Part shown: positions 6,299 through 14,713 of the stretch, piece after piece
How positions within the stretch are numbered: position 1 is the first letter of the stretch
Layout of the letters: each line of letters opens with the position of its first letter
Source of the DNA: JANQNX01 sp965601665
GTDB taxonomy: Bacteria; Pseudomonadota; Gammaproteobacteria; Eutrophobiales; Eutrophobiaceae
Length of the DNA: 64,000 nucleotides
Assembly: GCA_965601665.1 (NCBI GenBank)
Contig: OZ271833.1
Coordinates: 868,001-932,000, forward strand
Reading direction: 5' to 3'
Position numbers and translations under genes: made by a program
Notes under the pieces: model-generated
The model's database searches: none
Seen by the model: the letters and a program-made list of their open reading frames with translations, nothing else
Told to the model about the DNA's origin: nothing

Positions 6299-6454
6299 CT
6301 ATTTTTCCTGTTTAGCTTTAGTGGCGTTTAACAGGTGTGCATGTGAATCTTTTAATAATAAGCCCGAATTTGAAGAACGACGTGTCTGTTTAAACCCCTT
6401 GGCGCCTGGTACACAGGTAGAAGAGTAGGATCTGGAAAAAGAGTTTCTGAACAT
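6299..6454 (-). CDS. Possible 51-residue basic small protein
   Basis: The start at 6454 is chosen because CAGGAGGG, a near-perfect ribosome binding site, lies 7 bases upstream; a longer frame opens at 6601 without one. The product is basic and serine-rich (MFRNSFSRSYSS, then KGFKQTRRSSNSGLLLKDSH), soluble and without a membrane helix or signal peptide. I know no such family. The strength of the binding site is the main argument for its reality; the composition is compatible with a nucleic-acid-binding peptide, but that is speculation. It stands alone between bchJ and the Amt fusion gene. Confidence 0.42.
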   Translation of the reverse strand: MFRNSFSRSYSSTCVPGAKGFKQTRRSSNSGLLLKDSHAHLLNATKAKQEK

Positions 6455-6842
6455 CGTAATTCCCTCCTGTAATGGTTGGTTCGCACCGCCATTTCGACAC
6501 AAGCTTGAACAAACCTGTTGTCTAGTCAGTACGTGCGGAATGGATCGTAATCCATTAGAGGCTGGTCTGTCATTGCAGGTTAATGGCGCATTTACAACCA
6601 TAGCTGGAGCTGGTCACGCTAGTGTCTTGTTTAACCTTTAGATTTGAAGTGATGTCATTTTTTATGCTGACCATGATCTATGTAGGCGTTTTTTCCATGA
6701 TTTGGCGTGAAACTTGCAAAAATTAATTATTTGCTTATCTACATAAACTTCAAGAATAAGCAACTTACGCCGTTATATTTAACTTACTAATAAGTGTTGA
6801 AGCATTTTTGTTATCAACCTGTAATTCAACAGAAGAATTCAA
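6455..6842. other. Intergenic upstream region of the Amt-GGDEF-EAL gene
   Basis: This is 388 bases between two divergent reading frames. The half next to the Amt gene is AT-rich (around 6715-6840) and must carry its promoter. I could not settle on a single -35/-10 pair, and saw no riboswitch-like or repeat structure. Confidence 0.4.
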
Positions 6843-9800
6843 TTGGACATAATTGCAGTAGATAAAGCATACCTCGATACGATCTGGGTACTGGTTGCCA
6901 CAGTATTCATCGTTGCCATGCAGGGTGGATTTCTTTGCCTTGAGAGTGGCGTGACACGCACAAAAAACTCAATCAATGTCGCACTAAAGAACGCGGTCGA
7001 TTTCGCCGTGGTGCTATGCCTGTTCTGGGCAGTAGGGTTTGGACTTATGTTTGGTCAAAGCAAAGCTGGCTGGATTGGCTCGTCCTATTTTTTCCCTTCC
7101 ATGACCGTTGAAGAAGCATGGATGGCAACATTTTTTATCTTTCAGGCCATGTTTTGTGCAACCGCAGCGACCATTGTCTCAGGGGCAATGGCGGAAAGGG
7201 TCCGCTTCGAAGGTTATATCATCATGACTGTATTCATTACCGTTTTGATTTACCCGGTGTTTGGTCACTGGAGCTGGGGTGGGTTTTACACCGGTGCTAC
7301 GCCTTTTCTTCAGGAAAGAGGATTCGTTGATTTTGCAGGCTCCACGGTCGTCCATAGCGTAGGCGGATGGGTGGCATTGGCAGGGGTCCTTGTGATCGGC
7401 CCTCGCATAGGTCGCTTTGTTAACGGCAAGGTTAACAACCTGACAGCATCTAATTTACCCATTGCCATGCTTGGCTTGTTGTTGTTTGTCGTTGGCTGGG
7501 TTGGCTTCAATGGCGGCAGTACGCTTGAAATAAACAAAACAATTCCTGTAATCGTCGCGAATACCATTATGGCGGCCGCCGTGGGCATGGCTGTGGTTTA
7601 TATCATACAGAATCGTGTCTGCCCCAATGGCGAAAAAGTTGTTCTACCTATCAACGGTGCCCTGGCAGGTATGGTCGCGGTCACGGCCAATTGTCACGCT
7701 ATCGATACCACCAGTGCTGTACTCATTGCTGTTATCGGTGCTGTCATCATGCTTTATACGCACGTATTGTTACTAAAATTTCGAATTGACGATGCTGTAG
7801 GGGCTGTCCCCACCCATCTAGCCGCAGGCATCTGGGGTACTTTAGCCGTAGCATTGTTTGCGGATCTTGAAATTCTTGGAACCGGACTGACACGTTCAGA
7901 GCAGTTGCTGGTACAAGTACAGGGTATCACTATTTGTGGTATCTGGTCGTTTGGTATCAGCTACCTGTTTTTCAAGAGTCTTGATCGTTTTTTACCATTA
8001 CGTGTTACTGAAGAAGAGGAACACGCTGGCCTGAATATATCTGAACATAATGAAGGAACGCCATTGCATGATTTAATCCATGTCATGGATAAACAGATCA
8101 AATCGAAAGATCTTTCCCTGCGTGCGCCTGTTGAGCCATTTACCGAAGTGGGACAAATTGCCCATAGTTATAACCAGGTAATGAATTCGCTCGAACAGGT
8201 TACAAGAAAGACCAGGCAAATAGTTCGCGATATCCGCGAGGGCATTATTACCTTTAACGAACATGGAATACTAACCAGTTTCAACCCGGGTGCAGAACGA
8301 TTGTTACAGGTTGAGGCAATACGCGTTATTGGTAAGCCGGTACATGAAATTTTCTTTGCGTCAGGGTATGAAGCGAAAATCAAGCACGCGCAGTCAGACA
8401 CAGATAGTGCGGGATTCTCCATGCACGGCTCGATTGAGTTTTTCAAGACAGACAGTGAAGGTAATAAGACTATCCTTGAGTATATGCCCTACAGGGGTAG
8501 TGACCACATGAGTGAATCCTACACCGCGGTTGTCAGGGACGTGACTGAACAACGCCAGGCGGAGGCGCTGTTACACCTTGAAAAAGAGCGCGCACAGGCC
8601 ACGGTTGAGTCTATAGGTGAGGGCGTAATCACCACAGACGCAAATGGACGTATTACGTTTTTTAACGACATTGCAGCCAAGATCATTGGCGTACACCTTA
8701 GTGATGGACTGGGCAATGATTTAAACAGGTGCCTGACACTCATTGACGAACAGACAGGCGAAGAACTGTTTCTTGAAAACAATATCGCCATGGATAGTGA
8801 GCAACAAATTAGAAAGTATCAGCAGCTAATACTCAGACGACCAAACGGTAAAGAATTGTCTGTCAATATCACCAGTTCGATTATCAAGGATAAAGAACAC
8901 GAAGTAGTGGGCAACATCCTTGTTATCCAGGACATCTCAAAATCACGGCAAATGGAAGAGCTGTTAACCCATCAGGCCACTCACGATTCATTGACAGGCT
9001 TGCTCAACAGGGTTGAGTTTGAAAAACGTCTGCAGGAATTCAGCCGCCGTTCCAAGATTAATAATGAAAAACACAGTATTTGCTATCTCGATCTTGACCA
9101 GTTCAAGATCGTTAATGATACCTGCGGTCATCATGCTGGCGATGAATTGTTACGCCAGTTAAGCGCAATTCTGAAAGAAAAGCTTCGTACCGGTGATACT
9201 TTTGCCAGGCTTGGCGGTGATGAATTCGGCATCCTGCTAAGTAACTGCGACCTTGAAATCGGTTACAAAATAGCGAACAACATCAGGGAATGCGTCGAAG
9301 AGTTTCGTTTCCCCTGGAAAGATAAAAACTTCTCTGTTGGTGTCAGTATCGGTCTTGTAGAAATCAATAGCGTGCATCACAAGGCCACTGACATCATGAG
9401 CCTCGCAGATTCAGCCTGCTACGCGGCCAAGGATGCAGGCCGCAACCGGGTACATGTGCATAAGTCTGATGATAATGAATTACAGGATCGCTGGGGACAA
9501 ATGGAATGGGCTACCAAGATCCAGCATGCGCTGGATGAAAATCGTTTCTGTCTTGCGCGCCAGAAAATAGCGCCTACCATCAGTAAAAACAATTCAGGTA
9601 CACGCTATGAAATGTTCGTACGCATGCTCGATGAGGCAGGCAGTATTGTGCCGCCGGGCGCGTTCATACCAGCCGCAGAACGCTACAGCCTGATGACAGC
9701 CATTGATGACTGGGTGATTCGGCATACGCTTGACTGGATGTTGGAGACAGATGAACCACTTGAACGTATCGCCATCAATCTTTCCGGAACATCTATTAAC

Positions 9801-10265
9801 AATAGTGAATTTTTGATTAAACTAAAAAACTACTTAAAGGAAACCACGGTAGATACCGGCAAACTTTGTTTCGAAATAACCGAAACGGCGGCAATTTCAG
9901 ATGTGCAACAGGCGAAAAACTTTTTCATGGAGCTAAAAGAGTTTGGCTGTAAGTTCAGTCTGGATGATTTTGGTAGTGGACTGTCATCTTTTGGTTATCT
10001 GAAGTCATTACCGGTTGATTACCTCAAGATTGATGGCATGTTTGTAAGGGATATCCTGACGGACGAAGTTGATCATGCCATGGTGGAATCAATTCATAAT
10101 GTTGGACGCTTGATGGGACTCAAAACTATTGCTGAATTCGTTGAAAACCAGGAAATTCAGGACAAGATAGCGGACATAGGTATCGACTATGTACAGGGCT
10201 ATCATGTTGGCAAACCTGAAATACTCAACATATCAAATGCACCGAAACTCAAGCTGGTCATTTAG
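6843..10265 (+). CDS. Ammonium transporter-HAMP-like-PAS-PAS-GGDEF-EAL fusion protein
   Basis: This is 1140 residues, starting at a TTG (6843) because the first Amt helix begins at once (YLDTIWVLVATVFIVAMQGG) and AGAAG precedes it. Residues 1 to about 385 form a complete Amt/MEP/Rh channel of about 11 helices. A HAMP-like linker follows (DLSLRAPVEPFTEVGQIAHS, about 425-450), then two PAS domains (about 455-705). The GGDEF domain has an intact motif at 791-795 preceded by an inhibitory RxxD site (RTGD). The EAL domain reads EMF at 923, with FEITET, DDFGSG and LKID retained, so phosphodiesterase activity is plausible. It probably senses or transports ammonium and sets cyclic-di-GMP. Its GGDEF-EAL half closely resembles that of the protein at 14714. 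No GlnK gene adjoins it. Confidence 0.93.
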   Translation: MDIIAVDKAYLDTIWVLVATVFIVAMQGGFLCLESGVTRTKNSINVALKNAVDFAVVLCLFWAVGFGLMFGQSKAGWIGSSYFFPSMTVEEAWMATFFIFQAMFCATAATIVSGAMAERVRFEGYIIMTVFITVLIYPVFGHWSWGGFYTGATPFLQERGFVDFAGSTVVHSVGGWVALAGVLVIGPRIGRFVNGKVNNLTASNLPIAMLGLLLFVVGWVGFNGGSTLEINKTIPVIVANTIMAAAVGMAVVYIIQNRVCPNGEKVVLPINGALAGMVAVTANCHAIDTTSAVLIAVIGAVIMLYTHVLLLKFRIDDAVGAVPTHLAAGIWGTLAVALFADLEILGTGLTRSEQLLVQVQGITICGIWSFGISYLFFKSLDRFLPLRVTEEEEHAGLNISEHNEGTPLHDLIHVMDKQIKSKDLSLRAPVEPFTEVGQIAHSYNQVMNSLEQVTRKTRQIVRDIREGIITFNEHGILTSFNPGAERLLQVEAIRVIGKPVHEIFFASGYEAKIKHAQSDTDSAGFSMHGSIEFFKTDSEGNKTILEYMPYRGSDHMSESYTAVVRDVTEQRQAEALLHLEKERAQATVESIGEGVITTDANGRITFFNDIAAKIIGVHLSDGLGNDLNRCLTLIDEQTGEELFLENNIAMDSEQQIRKYQQLILRRPNGKELSVNITSSIIKDKEHEVVGNILVIQDISKSRQMEELLTHQATHDSLTGLLNRVEFEKRLQEFSRRSKINNEKHSICYLDLDQFKIVNDTCGHHAGDELLRQLSAILKEKLRTGDTFARLGGDEFGILLSNCDLEIGYKIANNIRECVEEFRFPWKDKNFSVGVSIGLVEINSVHHKATDIMSLADSACYAAKDAGRNRVHVHKSDDNELQDRWGQMEWATKIQHALDENRFCLARQKIAPTISKNNSGTRYEMFVRMLDEAGSIVPPGAFIPAAERYSLMTAIDDWVIRHTLDWMLETDEPLERIAINLSGTSINNSEFLIKLKNYLKETTVDTGKLCFEITETAAISDVQQAKNFFMELKEFGCKFSLDDFGSGLSSFGYLKSLPVDYLKIDGMFVRDILTDEVDHAMVESIHNVGRLMGLKTIAEFVENQEIQDKIADIGIDYVQGYHVGKPEILNISNAPKLKLVI

Positions 10266-10481
10266 CCCCTTAATTCGCAACAGCTGATCCCTGTTTCTCG
10301 TAGCGTCGACATGGCCTCTTCAAGTTTGCACGCCATTTAATCTCGCTTACATTTCCACAGCCCATCTTGTATACCTGCTGCAAGAAACAATTTATGTTCC
10401 TTCCGGTTTATACAGGATGCTTTTAATGTTTCCGCAAATAAAGGATAAACTAATGAGCAATGTGTTTAGAATATTAATGAA

Positions 10482-11123
10482 ATGAACAGTTGCTCCACAA
10501 CGTTTAACCTTAACTGTGAGGATTGCCCACGGCTTGCCGGTTTCCTTGCATCTGTTCGTCAACAATATCCTGATTATTATGCACGACCCGTACCTGCATT
10601 TGGTGTTAGTAAACCTGCATTATTAATTGTAGGGCTGGCGCCTGGCATGCACGGCGCTAATGCCAGTGGCAGACCATTTACTGGCGACCATGCGGGCATA
10701 TTACTTTATGAAATGTTGTATCGACATGGTTTCAGCAACACGCCAGTGTCGAAGAGCAGGCATGACAAGCTGAAACTTCGACGCTGTCGCATAACAAATG
10801 CGGTGAAATGTTTGCCACCTCAAAATAAGCCCACAGCAGCCGAGGTTAATACCTGCAATCACTTTCTCGCTGCCGAATTACAGCAATTGCCCCAAAAGTC
10901 CATTATCTTGTGCCTCGGACAGATTTCACATAAGGCCGTTATACGAGCGCAGGGACTGAAACAGCGTGACTATCCCTTTAAACACGCCGCCCTGTACCGA
11001 CTTGCAAATGGCAAGGCTATAATGGATTCTTATCATTGCAGTCGTTACAACACGCAAACTCGTCGGTTAACCGAGACAATGTTTGACGATATTTTTAAAA
11101 CAATAAATCAAGAACTCGAATAA
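10482..11123 (+). CDS. Uracil-DNA glycosylase, family 5 (UDGb type)
   Basis: This is 213 residues. It removes uracil (and in this family other deaminated bases such as hypoxanthine) from DNA to start base excision repair. The motif GLAPGMHGANASGRPFTGDH near residues 51-70 is the family 5 active-site motif, which lacks the polar residue used by family 1. NCEDCPRL near the N-terminus and later VKCLPP and a C-terminal YHCSRYN supply the four cysteines for the iron-sulphur cluster; the motif with the histidine is the second catalytic loop. It ends 3 bases before uvrC, so the two repair genes are probably co-transcribed. Confidence 0.88.
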   Translation: MNSCSTTFNLNCEDCPRLAGFLASVRQQYPDYYARPVPAFGVSKPALLIVGLAPGMHGANASGRPFTGDHAGILLYEMLYRHGFSNTPVSKSRHDKLKLRRCRITNAVKCLPPQNKPTAAEVNTCNHFLAAELQQLPQKSIILCLGQISHKAVIRAQGLKQRDYPFKHAALYRLANGKAIMDSYHCSRYNTQTRRLTETMFDDIFKTINQELE

Positions 11124-11126
11124 CGC

Positions 11127-12950
11127 ATGTCGTTTGATGCAAAACCATTTCTGAAAAACCTGACAACGCGTCCTGGCGTGTATTGCATGCAGGATGAAAA
11201 AGGGCAAGTAATCTATGTTGGCAAGGCCAAAAACCTTAAAAATCGTGTCTCAAGTTATTTTATACAGAGCAAGACCGATTCGCCGAAAACCCGGGTTATG
11301 GTCAGGCAAATAGAGAATATCGAGGTGACTGTTACACACACCGAAAACGAGGCACTGATTCTTGAAAATAACCTGATTAAATCCTGCAAGCCTCGCTACA
11401 ACATCCTGTTTCGCGATGACAAGAGTTATCCCTATATTTACCTGACCATGGAGCATGACTACCCGCACTTTCGCTATCATCGTGGCGCTTTAAAAGGGAA
11501 AGGCCGCTATTTCGGCCCGTATCCAAGCGCAGGCGCCGTGCGGCGCACATTGAACCTGATACAGAAACTTTTTCTGGTCCGTTCCTGTGAAGATAGTGTA
11601 TTTGCCAACCGCTCAAGACCTTGCCTGCAGTACCAGATTAAACGCTGTTCCGCACCGTGCGTGAATTACATCAGTAAGGAGCAATACAATCAGGATATCA
11701 AGCATGCGACCTTGTTCCTGGAAGGAAAAAACGAGCAGGTGATAAACGCACTGACAGAACCAATGCAGGAAGCTTCCGATAATCTCGAATTTGAACATGC
11801 TGCCAGGCTTAGAGATCAAATACGCTCTTTACGTCGGGTGCAGGAAAAACAGCATATCAGTGCCGAGTCCGGTGACATCGATATCGTCGCCTGTGCCATC
11901 ATCAATAATCAGGCCTGTGTTCACCTCGTGGTTATCCGCTCGGGCCTGAATTTAGGCAGTCGAAATTTTTTTCCGACTCTGGGCGCCGGACAGTCAGAGA
12001 CGGATGTAGCACAGGCTTTTCTCGTGCAGCATTATCTGGACACAAAGCAGCAAAAGGCAGCGCATGAGATCATCCTGTCACATGCCATTGATGACCATGA
12101 TCTGGTTGAAAACGTTATTTCTGAAAACACCGGCAGGAAAGTACAGCTCAAACACCTTGTGCGAGGTGAACGAAACAAGTGGCTGGACATGGCAAAACAG
12201 AATGCACGCCTCACGCTGACGCACCGCATGGCCAGCAACAAGAATCAACAGAAACGTTTCACCGCCTTGAAGGAATTACTGAAACTGGACGAGGGCATGG
12301 AGCGCATGGAGTGTTTTGATATCAGTCACACCCAGGGCGAGGCCACGGTGGCGTCATGCGTTGTATTTGGGCCTGATGGACCATTAAACGACGAGTATCG
12401 GCAGTTCAATATCAAGGACATAACAAAAGGGGATGACTACGCCGCCATGGCACAGGTAATAAGACGTCGTTATACCCGGCTCGTCAAGGAGGAAGCGCGC
12501 TTACCTGACCTGATATTGATTGATGGCGGCAAGGGGCAGGTCCGCATGGCAAAAGAACAATTGCAGGAGTTACAGCTGGACAGTATCCCGGTCGTTGGTG
12601 TCGCCAAGGGTCCGGCACGCAAAGCCGGTATGGAATCCTTGATACTGGCCGTGGAAAATAAAACAATCAACTGTGATGCGGCATCGCCTGCTTTGCATCT
12701 AATCCAGCATATACGTGACGAGGCACACCGGTTTGCGATTACCGCACATCGACAGAGACGAAAGCAGGCACGTTCGCGCTCGCGTCTTGAAGATATCGAG
12801 GGCATTGGTAACAAACGCAGGCAAAGTCTGATCAGGCATTTTGGCGGCATCAAGGGTGTGGCCAATGCAGGTATCGAGGACATCGCAATGGTGCCGGGCA
12901 TTAGCAAGAGCCTGGCTGAAAAAATTTACGACACCTTTCATAACGGCTGA
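11127..12950 (+). CDS. uvrC: Excinuclease ABC subunit C
   Basis: This is 607 residues, the usual length. UvrC makes both incisions in nucleotide excision repair with UvrA/UvrB. The N-terminal GIY-YIG nuclease (PGVYCMQDEKGQVIYVGKAK, from about residue 16) makes the 3' cut. A UVR motif for UvrB contact lies around 205-240 (NLEFEHAARLRDQIRSLR). The RNase H-like domain with ECFDISHTQGEATVAS and LILIDGGKGQV makes the 5' cut. Two helix-hairpin-helix motifs end the protein (IEGIGNKRRQSLIRHFGG, MVPGISKSLAEKI). Its stop overlaps the pgsA start by one base, as in E. coli where uvrC and pgsA are also adjacent. Confidence 0.98.
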   Translation: MSFDAKPFLKNLTTRPGVYCMQDEKGQVIYVGKAKNLKNRVSSYFIQSKTDSPKTRVMVRQIENIEVTVTHTENEALILENNLIKSCKPRYNILFRDDKSYPYIYLTMEHDYPHFRYHRGALKGKGRYFGPYPSAGAVRRTLNLIQKLFLVRSCEDSVFANRSRPCLQYQIKRCSAPCVNYISKEQYNQDIKHATLFLEGKNEQVINALTEPMQEASDNLEFEHAARLRDQIRSLRRVQEKQHISAESGDIDIVACAIINNQACVHLVVIRSGLNLGSRNFFPTLGAGQSETDVAQAFLVQHYLDTKQQKAAHEIILSHAIDDHDLVENVISENTGRKVQLKHLVRGERNKWLDMAKQNARLTLTHRMASNKNQQKRFTALKELLKLDEGMERMECFDISHTQGEATVASCVVFGPDGPLNDEYRQFNIKDITKGDDYAAMAQVIRRRYTRLVKEEARLPDLILIDGGKGQVRMAKEQLQELQLDSIPVVGVAKGPARKAGMESLILAVENKTINCDAASPALHLIQHIRDEAHRFAITAHRQRRKQARSRSRLEDIEGIGNKRRQSLIRHFGGIKGVANAGIEDIAMVPGISKSLAEKIYDTFHNG

Positions 12951-13498
12951 TGAATATACCGAATACGTTAACGCTGCTTAGAATTGTTCTGATCCCGATC
13001 TTCGTGCTGGTTTTCTACCTGCCTGTATCCTGGAACAATGAGGTCGCCTGTATCATCTTTGTCATAGCAGCTATCACCGATATGCTGGATGGCTACCTTG
13101 CCCGGCGCCTGAACCAGCTATCCAAGCTGGGCGCCTTTCTTGACCCGGTCGCGGACAAATTGATGATTGCCGTGGCACTGGTTCTTATCGTCGAACGTCA
13201 GCCCTCGATATTGCTGGCATTACCTGCTGCCGTAATTATCTGTCGTGAAATTACCGTATCGGCACTGCGCGAATGGATGGCAGAACTTGGCGCGCGCAGT
13301 AAAGTCGCCGTATCCGTGCTTGGCAAGGTCAAAACCATATCACAGATGGTTGCGCTTGGATTTTTGATATTCCATCAGTCGGTCCTTGGATTACCTGTGT
13401 ACGGTATTGGTCTAATACTGCTCTACGTCGCGGCAATATTAACAATAGTCTCTATGTTTCAATACCTTAGGGTTGCCTGGCCGCAACTCAAGGATTAA
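12950..13498 (+). CDS. pgsA: CDP-diacylglycerol-glycerol-3-phosphate 3-phosphatidyltransferase
   Basis: This is 182 residues. It makes phosphatidylglycerol phosphate, the committed step to phosphatidylglycerol and cardiolipin, in the inner membrane. The CDP-alcohol phosphotransferase signature DG-x2-AR-x8-G-x3-D-x3-D is complete in DGYLARRLNQLSKLGAFLDP followed by VAD. Membrane helices flank it (LTLLRIVLIPIFVLVFYLPV at the start, YGIGLILLYVAAILTIVSMF at the end). The start ATG overlaps the uvrC stop (TGATG), which implies translational coupling. The tRNA trio follows as in E. coli. Confidence 0.97.
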   Translation: MNIPNTLTLLRIVLIPIFVLVFYLPVSWNNEVACIIFVIAAITDMLDGYLARRLNQLSKLGAFLDPVADKLMIAVALVLIVERQPSILLALPAAVIICREITVSALREWMAELGARSKVAVSVLGKVKTISQMVALGFLIFHQSVLGLPVYGIGLILLYVAAILTIVSMFQYLRVAWPQLKD

Positions 13499-13560
13499 TT
13501 CACGGTTGAGGTTGACAGGCAGGGTTGCACGACTAAAATAGCCTGCTTTCCATTCCAGAC

Positions 13561-13636
13561 GCGGGAATAGCTCAGTTGGTAGAGCACAACCTTGCCAAGG
13601 TTGGGGTCGCGAGTTCGAATCTCGTTTCCCGCTCCA
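13561..13636 (+). tRNA. glyW: tRNA-Gly (anticodon GCC)
   Basis: This is a 76-base cloverleaf with acceptor stem GCGGGAA/TTCCCGC, anticodon stem CAACC/GGTTG around TTGCCAA (anticodon GCC), T loop TTCGAAT and an encoded CCA. It follows pgsA, the position of glyW in E. coli. Confidence 0.98.
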
Positions 13637-13661
13637 ATTTTATCAATCAATTTTGTCAGTT

Positions 13662-14180
13662 ATGCGCTTACGCCCGTTCCTCAAATTTTTTCATACTGTT
13701 GGCGCGGTAGGCATTACCGGCGGATTGGCCGCGTACATGATCGTATTGGCGTCAGTACCTGAAACCGCTACATTTAGTGAATATTTGACGATTCGAACAA
13801 GCCTGAGACAGATCTCCAATTTGCTCATCGTACCCGCTATGGCGATCGTGTTATTCAGCGGCCTGATGGTAATGGCGGTGCATTATCCGTTTCATAATGC
13901 GTTGTGGGCATGGATAAAGGCGATATCCGGCATACTTATATTTGAAGAGACATTAAGAAGTGTTGATGCTGCTTCTGAAAAAGCCGTTATCGGGATATCA
14001 AAGGTATTATCAGAAGCGTTGGATCCCGCTGAGCTCTCTAAATACGTTGATGACATGTGGTTGTCCTGGTGGGTAATTCTTGCGCTGTGTGCGTTAAATA
14101 TCGTGCTTGGTGTCTGGCGACCACGTTTTTCAGGGCGAAGAAAATCCCCACAAAGCACCCAGGTTATTGAATCTGAATAA
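13662..14180 (+). CDS. Inner membrane protein of unknown function (DUF2269-like)
   Basis: This is 172 residues from the ATG at 13662; a TTG nine bases upstream is an alternative, and neither has a clear ribosome binding site. Three to four membrane helices are visible: FHTVGAVGITGGLAAYMIVL, NLLIVPAMAIVLFSGLMVMA, LWAWIKAISGILIFEETLR and LSWWVILALCALNIVLGVW. A short periplasmic or cytoplasmic segment with several serines and acidic residues separates the last two. The pattern resembles the DUF2269 group of integral membrane proteins. It is inserted between tRNA-Gly and tRNA-Cys, which are adjacent in E. coli. The function is unknown. Confidence 0.8.
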   Translation: MRLRPFLKFFHTVGAVGITGGLAAYMIVLASVPETATFSEYLTIRTSLRQISNLLIVPAMAIVLFSGLMVMAVHYPFHNALWAWIKAISGILIFEETLRSVDAASEKAVIGISKVLSEALDPAELSKYVDDMWLSWWVILALCALNIVLGVWRPRFSGRRKSPQSTQVIESE

Positions 14181-14277
14181 CTATTAACATCGTTGCAACA
14201 AATAGGGTAGTATACCGCGCCTGATTGATAGCCCGTGTTTGTCGCCGGGATTGGACATTTCAGACAAAAAAATCTCT

Positions 14278-14351
14278 GGCTGAGTGGCAGAGTGGTTATG
14301 CAGCGGCCTGCAAAGCCGTGGACGCCGGTTCGATTCCGACCTCAGCCTCCA
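14278..14351 (+). tRNA. cysT: tRNA-Cys (anticodon GCA)
   Basis: This is a 74-base cloverleaf with acceptor stem GGCTGAG/CTCAGCC, anticodon loop CTGCAAA in a GGC/GCC stem (anticodon GCA), T arm with TTCGATT, and an encoded CCA. It lies 15 bases before tRNA-Leu. Confidence 0.97.
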
Positions 14352-14366
14352 TATCTTTTCGTGTCG

Positions 14367-14453
14367 GCCCGGGTGGTGGAATTGGTAGACACAAGGGACT
14401 TAAAATCCCTCGGCTTAACGGCCGTGCCGGTTCGATTCCGGCTCCGGGCACCA
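14367..14453 (+). tRNA. leuZ: tRNA-Leu (anticodon TAA)
   Basis: This is an 87-base class II tRNA with acceptor stem GCCCGGG/CCCGGGC-like ends (CTCCGGGC at the 3' side with a mismatch-tolerant base), anticodon loop CTTAAAA in a GGGA/TCCC stem (anticodon TAA, reads UUA), long variable arm CGGCTTAACGGCCG and an encoded CCA. It is co-linear with cysT as in E. coli. Confidence 0.96.
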
Positions 14454-14713
14454 TTTACTACCAGTTAAGCATCAATACGTACTATCGTCATTCCTAATCT
14501 CAATTGCCTCCATGTCATGGTCGAAACATAGTCATCACATCGACAACGTCATGCTAAATGTAAATCTGCTTGCTACAGGTCGACTGGTAACAAATGTGTA
14601 ATAAAAGCAACCTATAGTCGATTAAGTAAACGGAATTTAGTTTAACAATCCTGTTTTAATTAATACTGCATGGAAGGAGCAGGAGCACATAAAGCCCCGG
14701 CAATACTCTGGTC

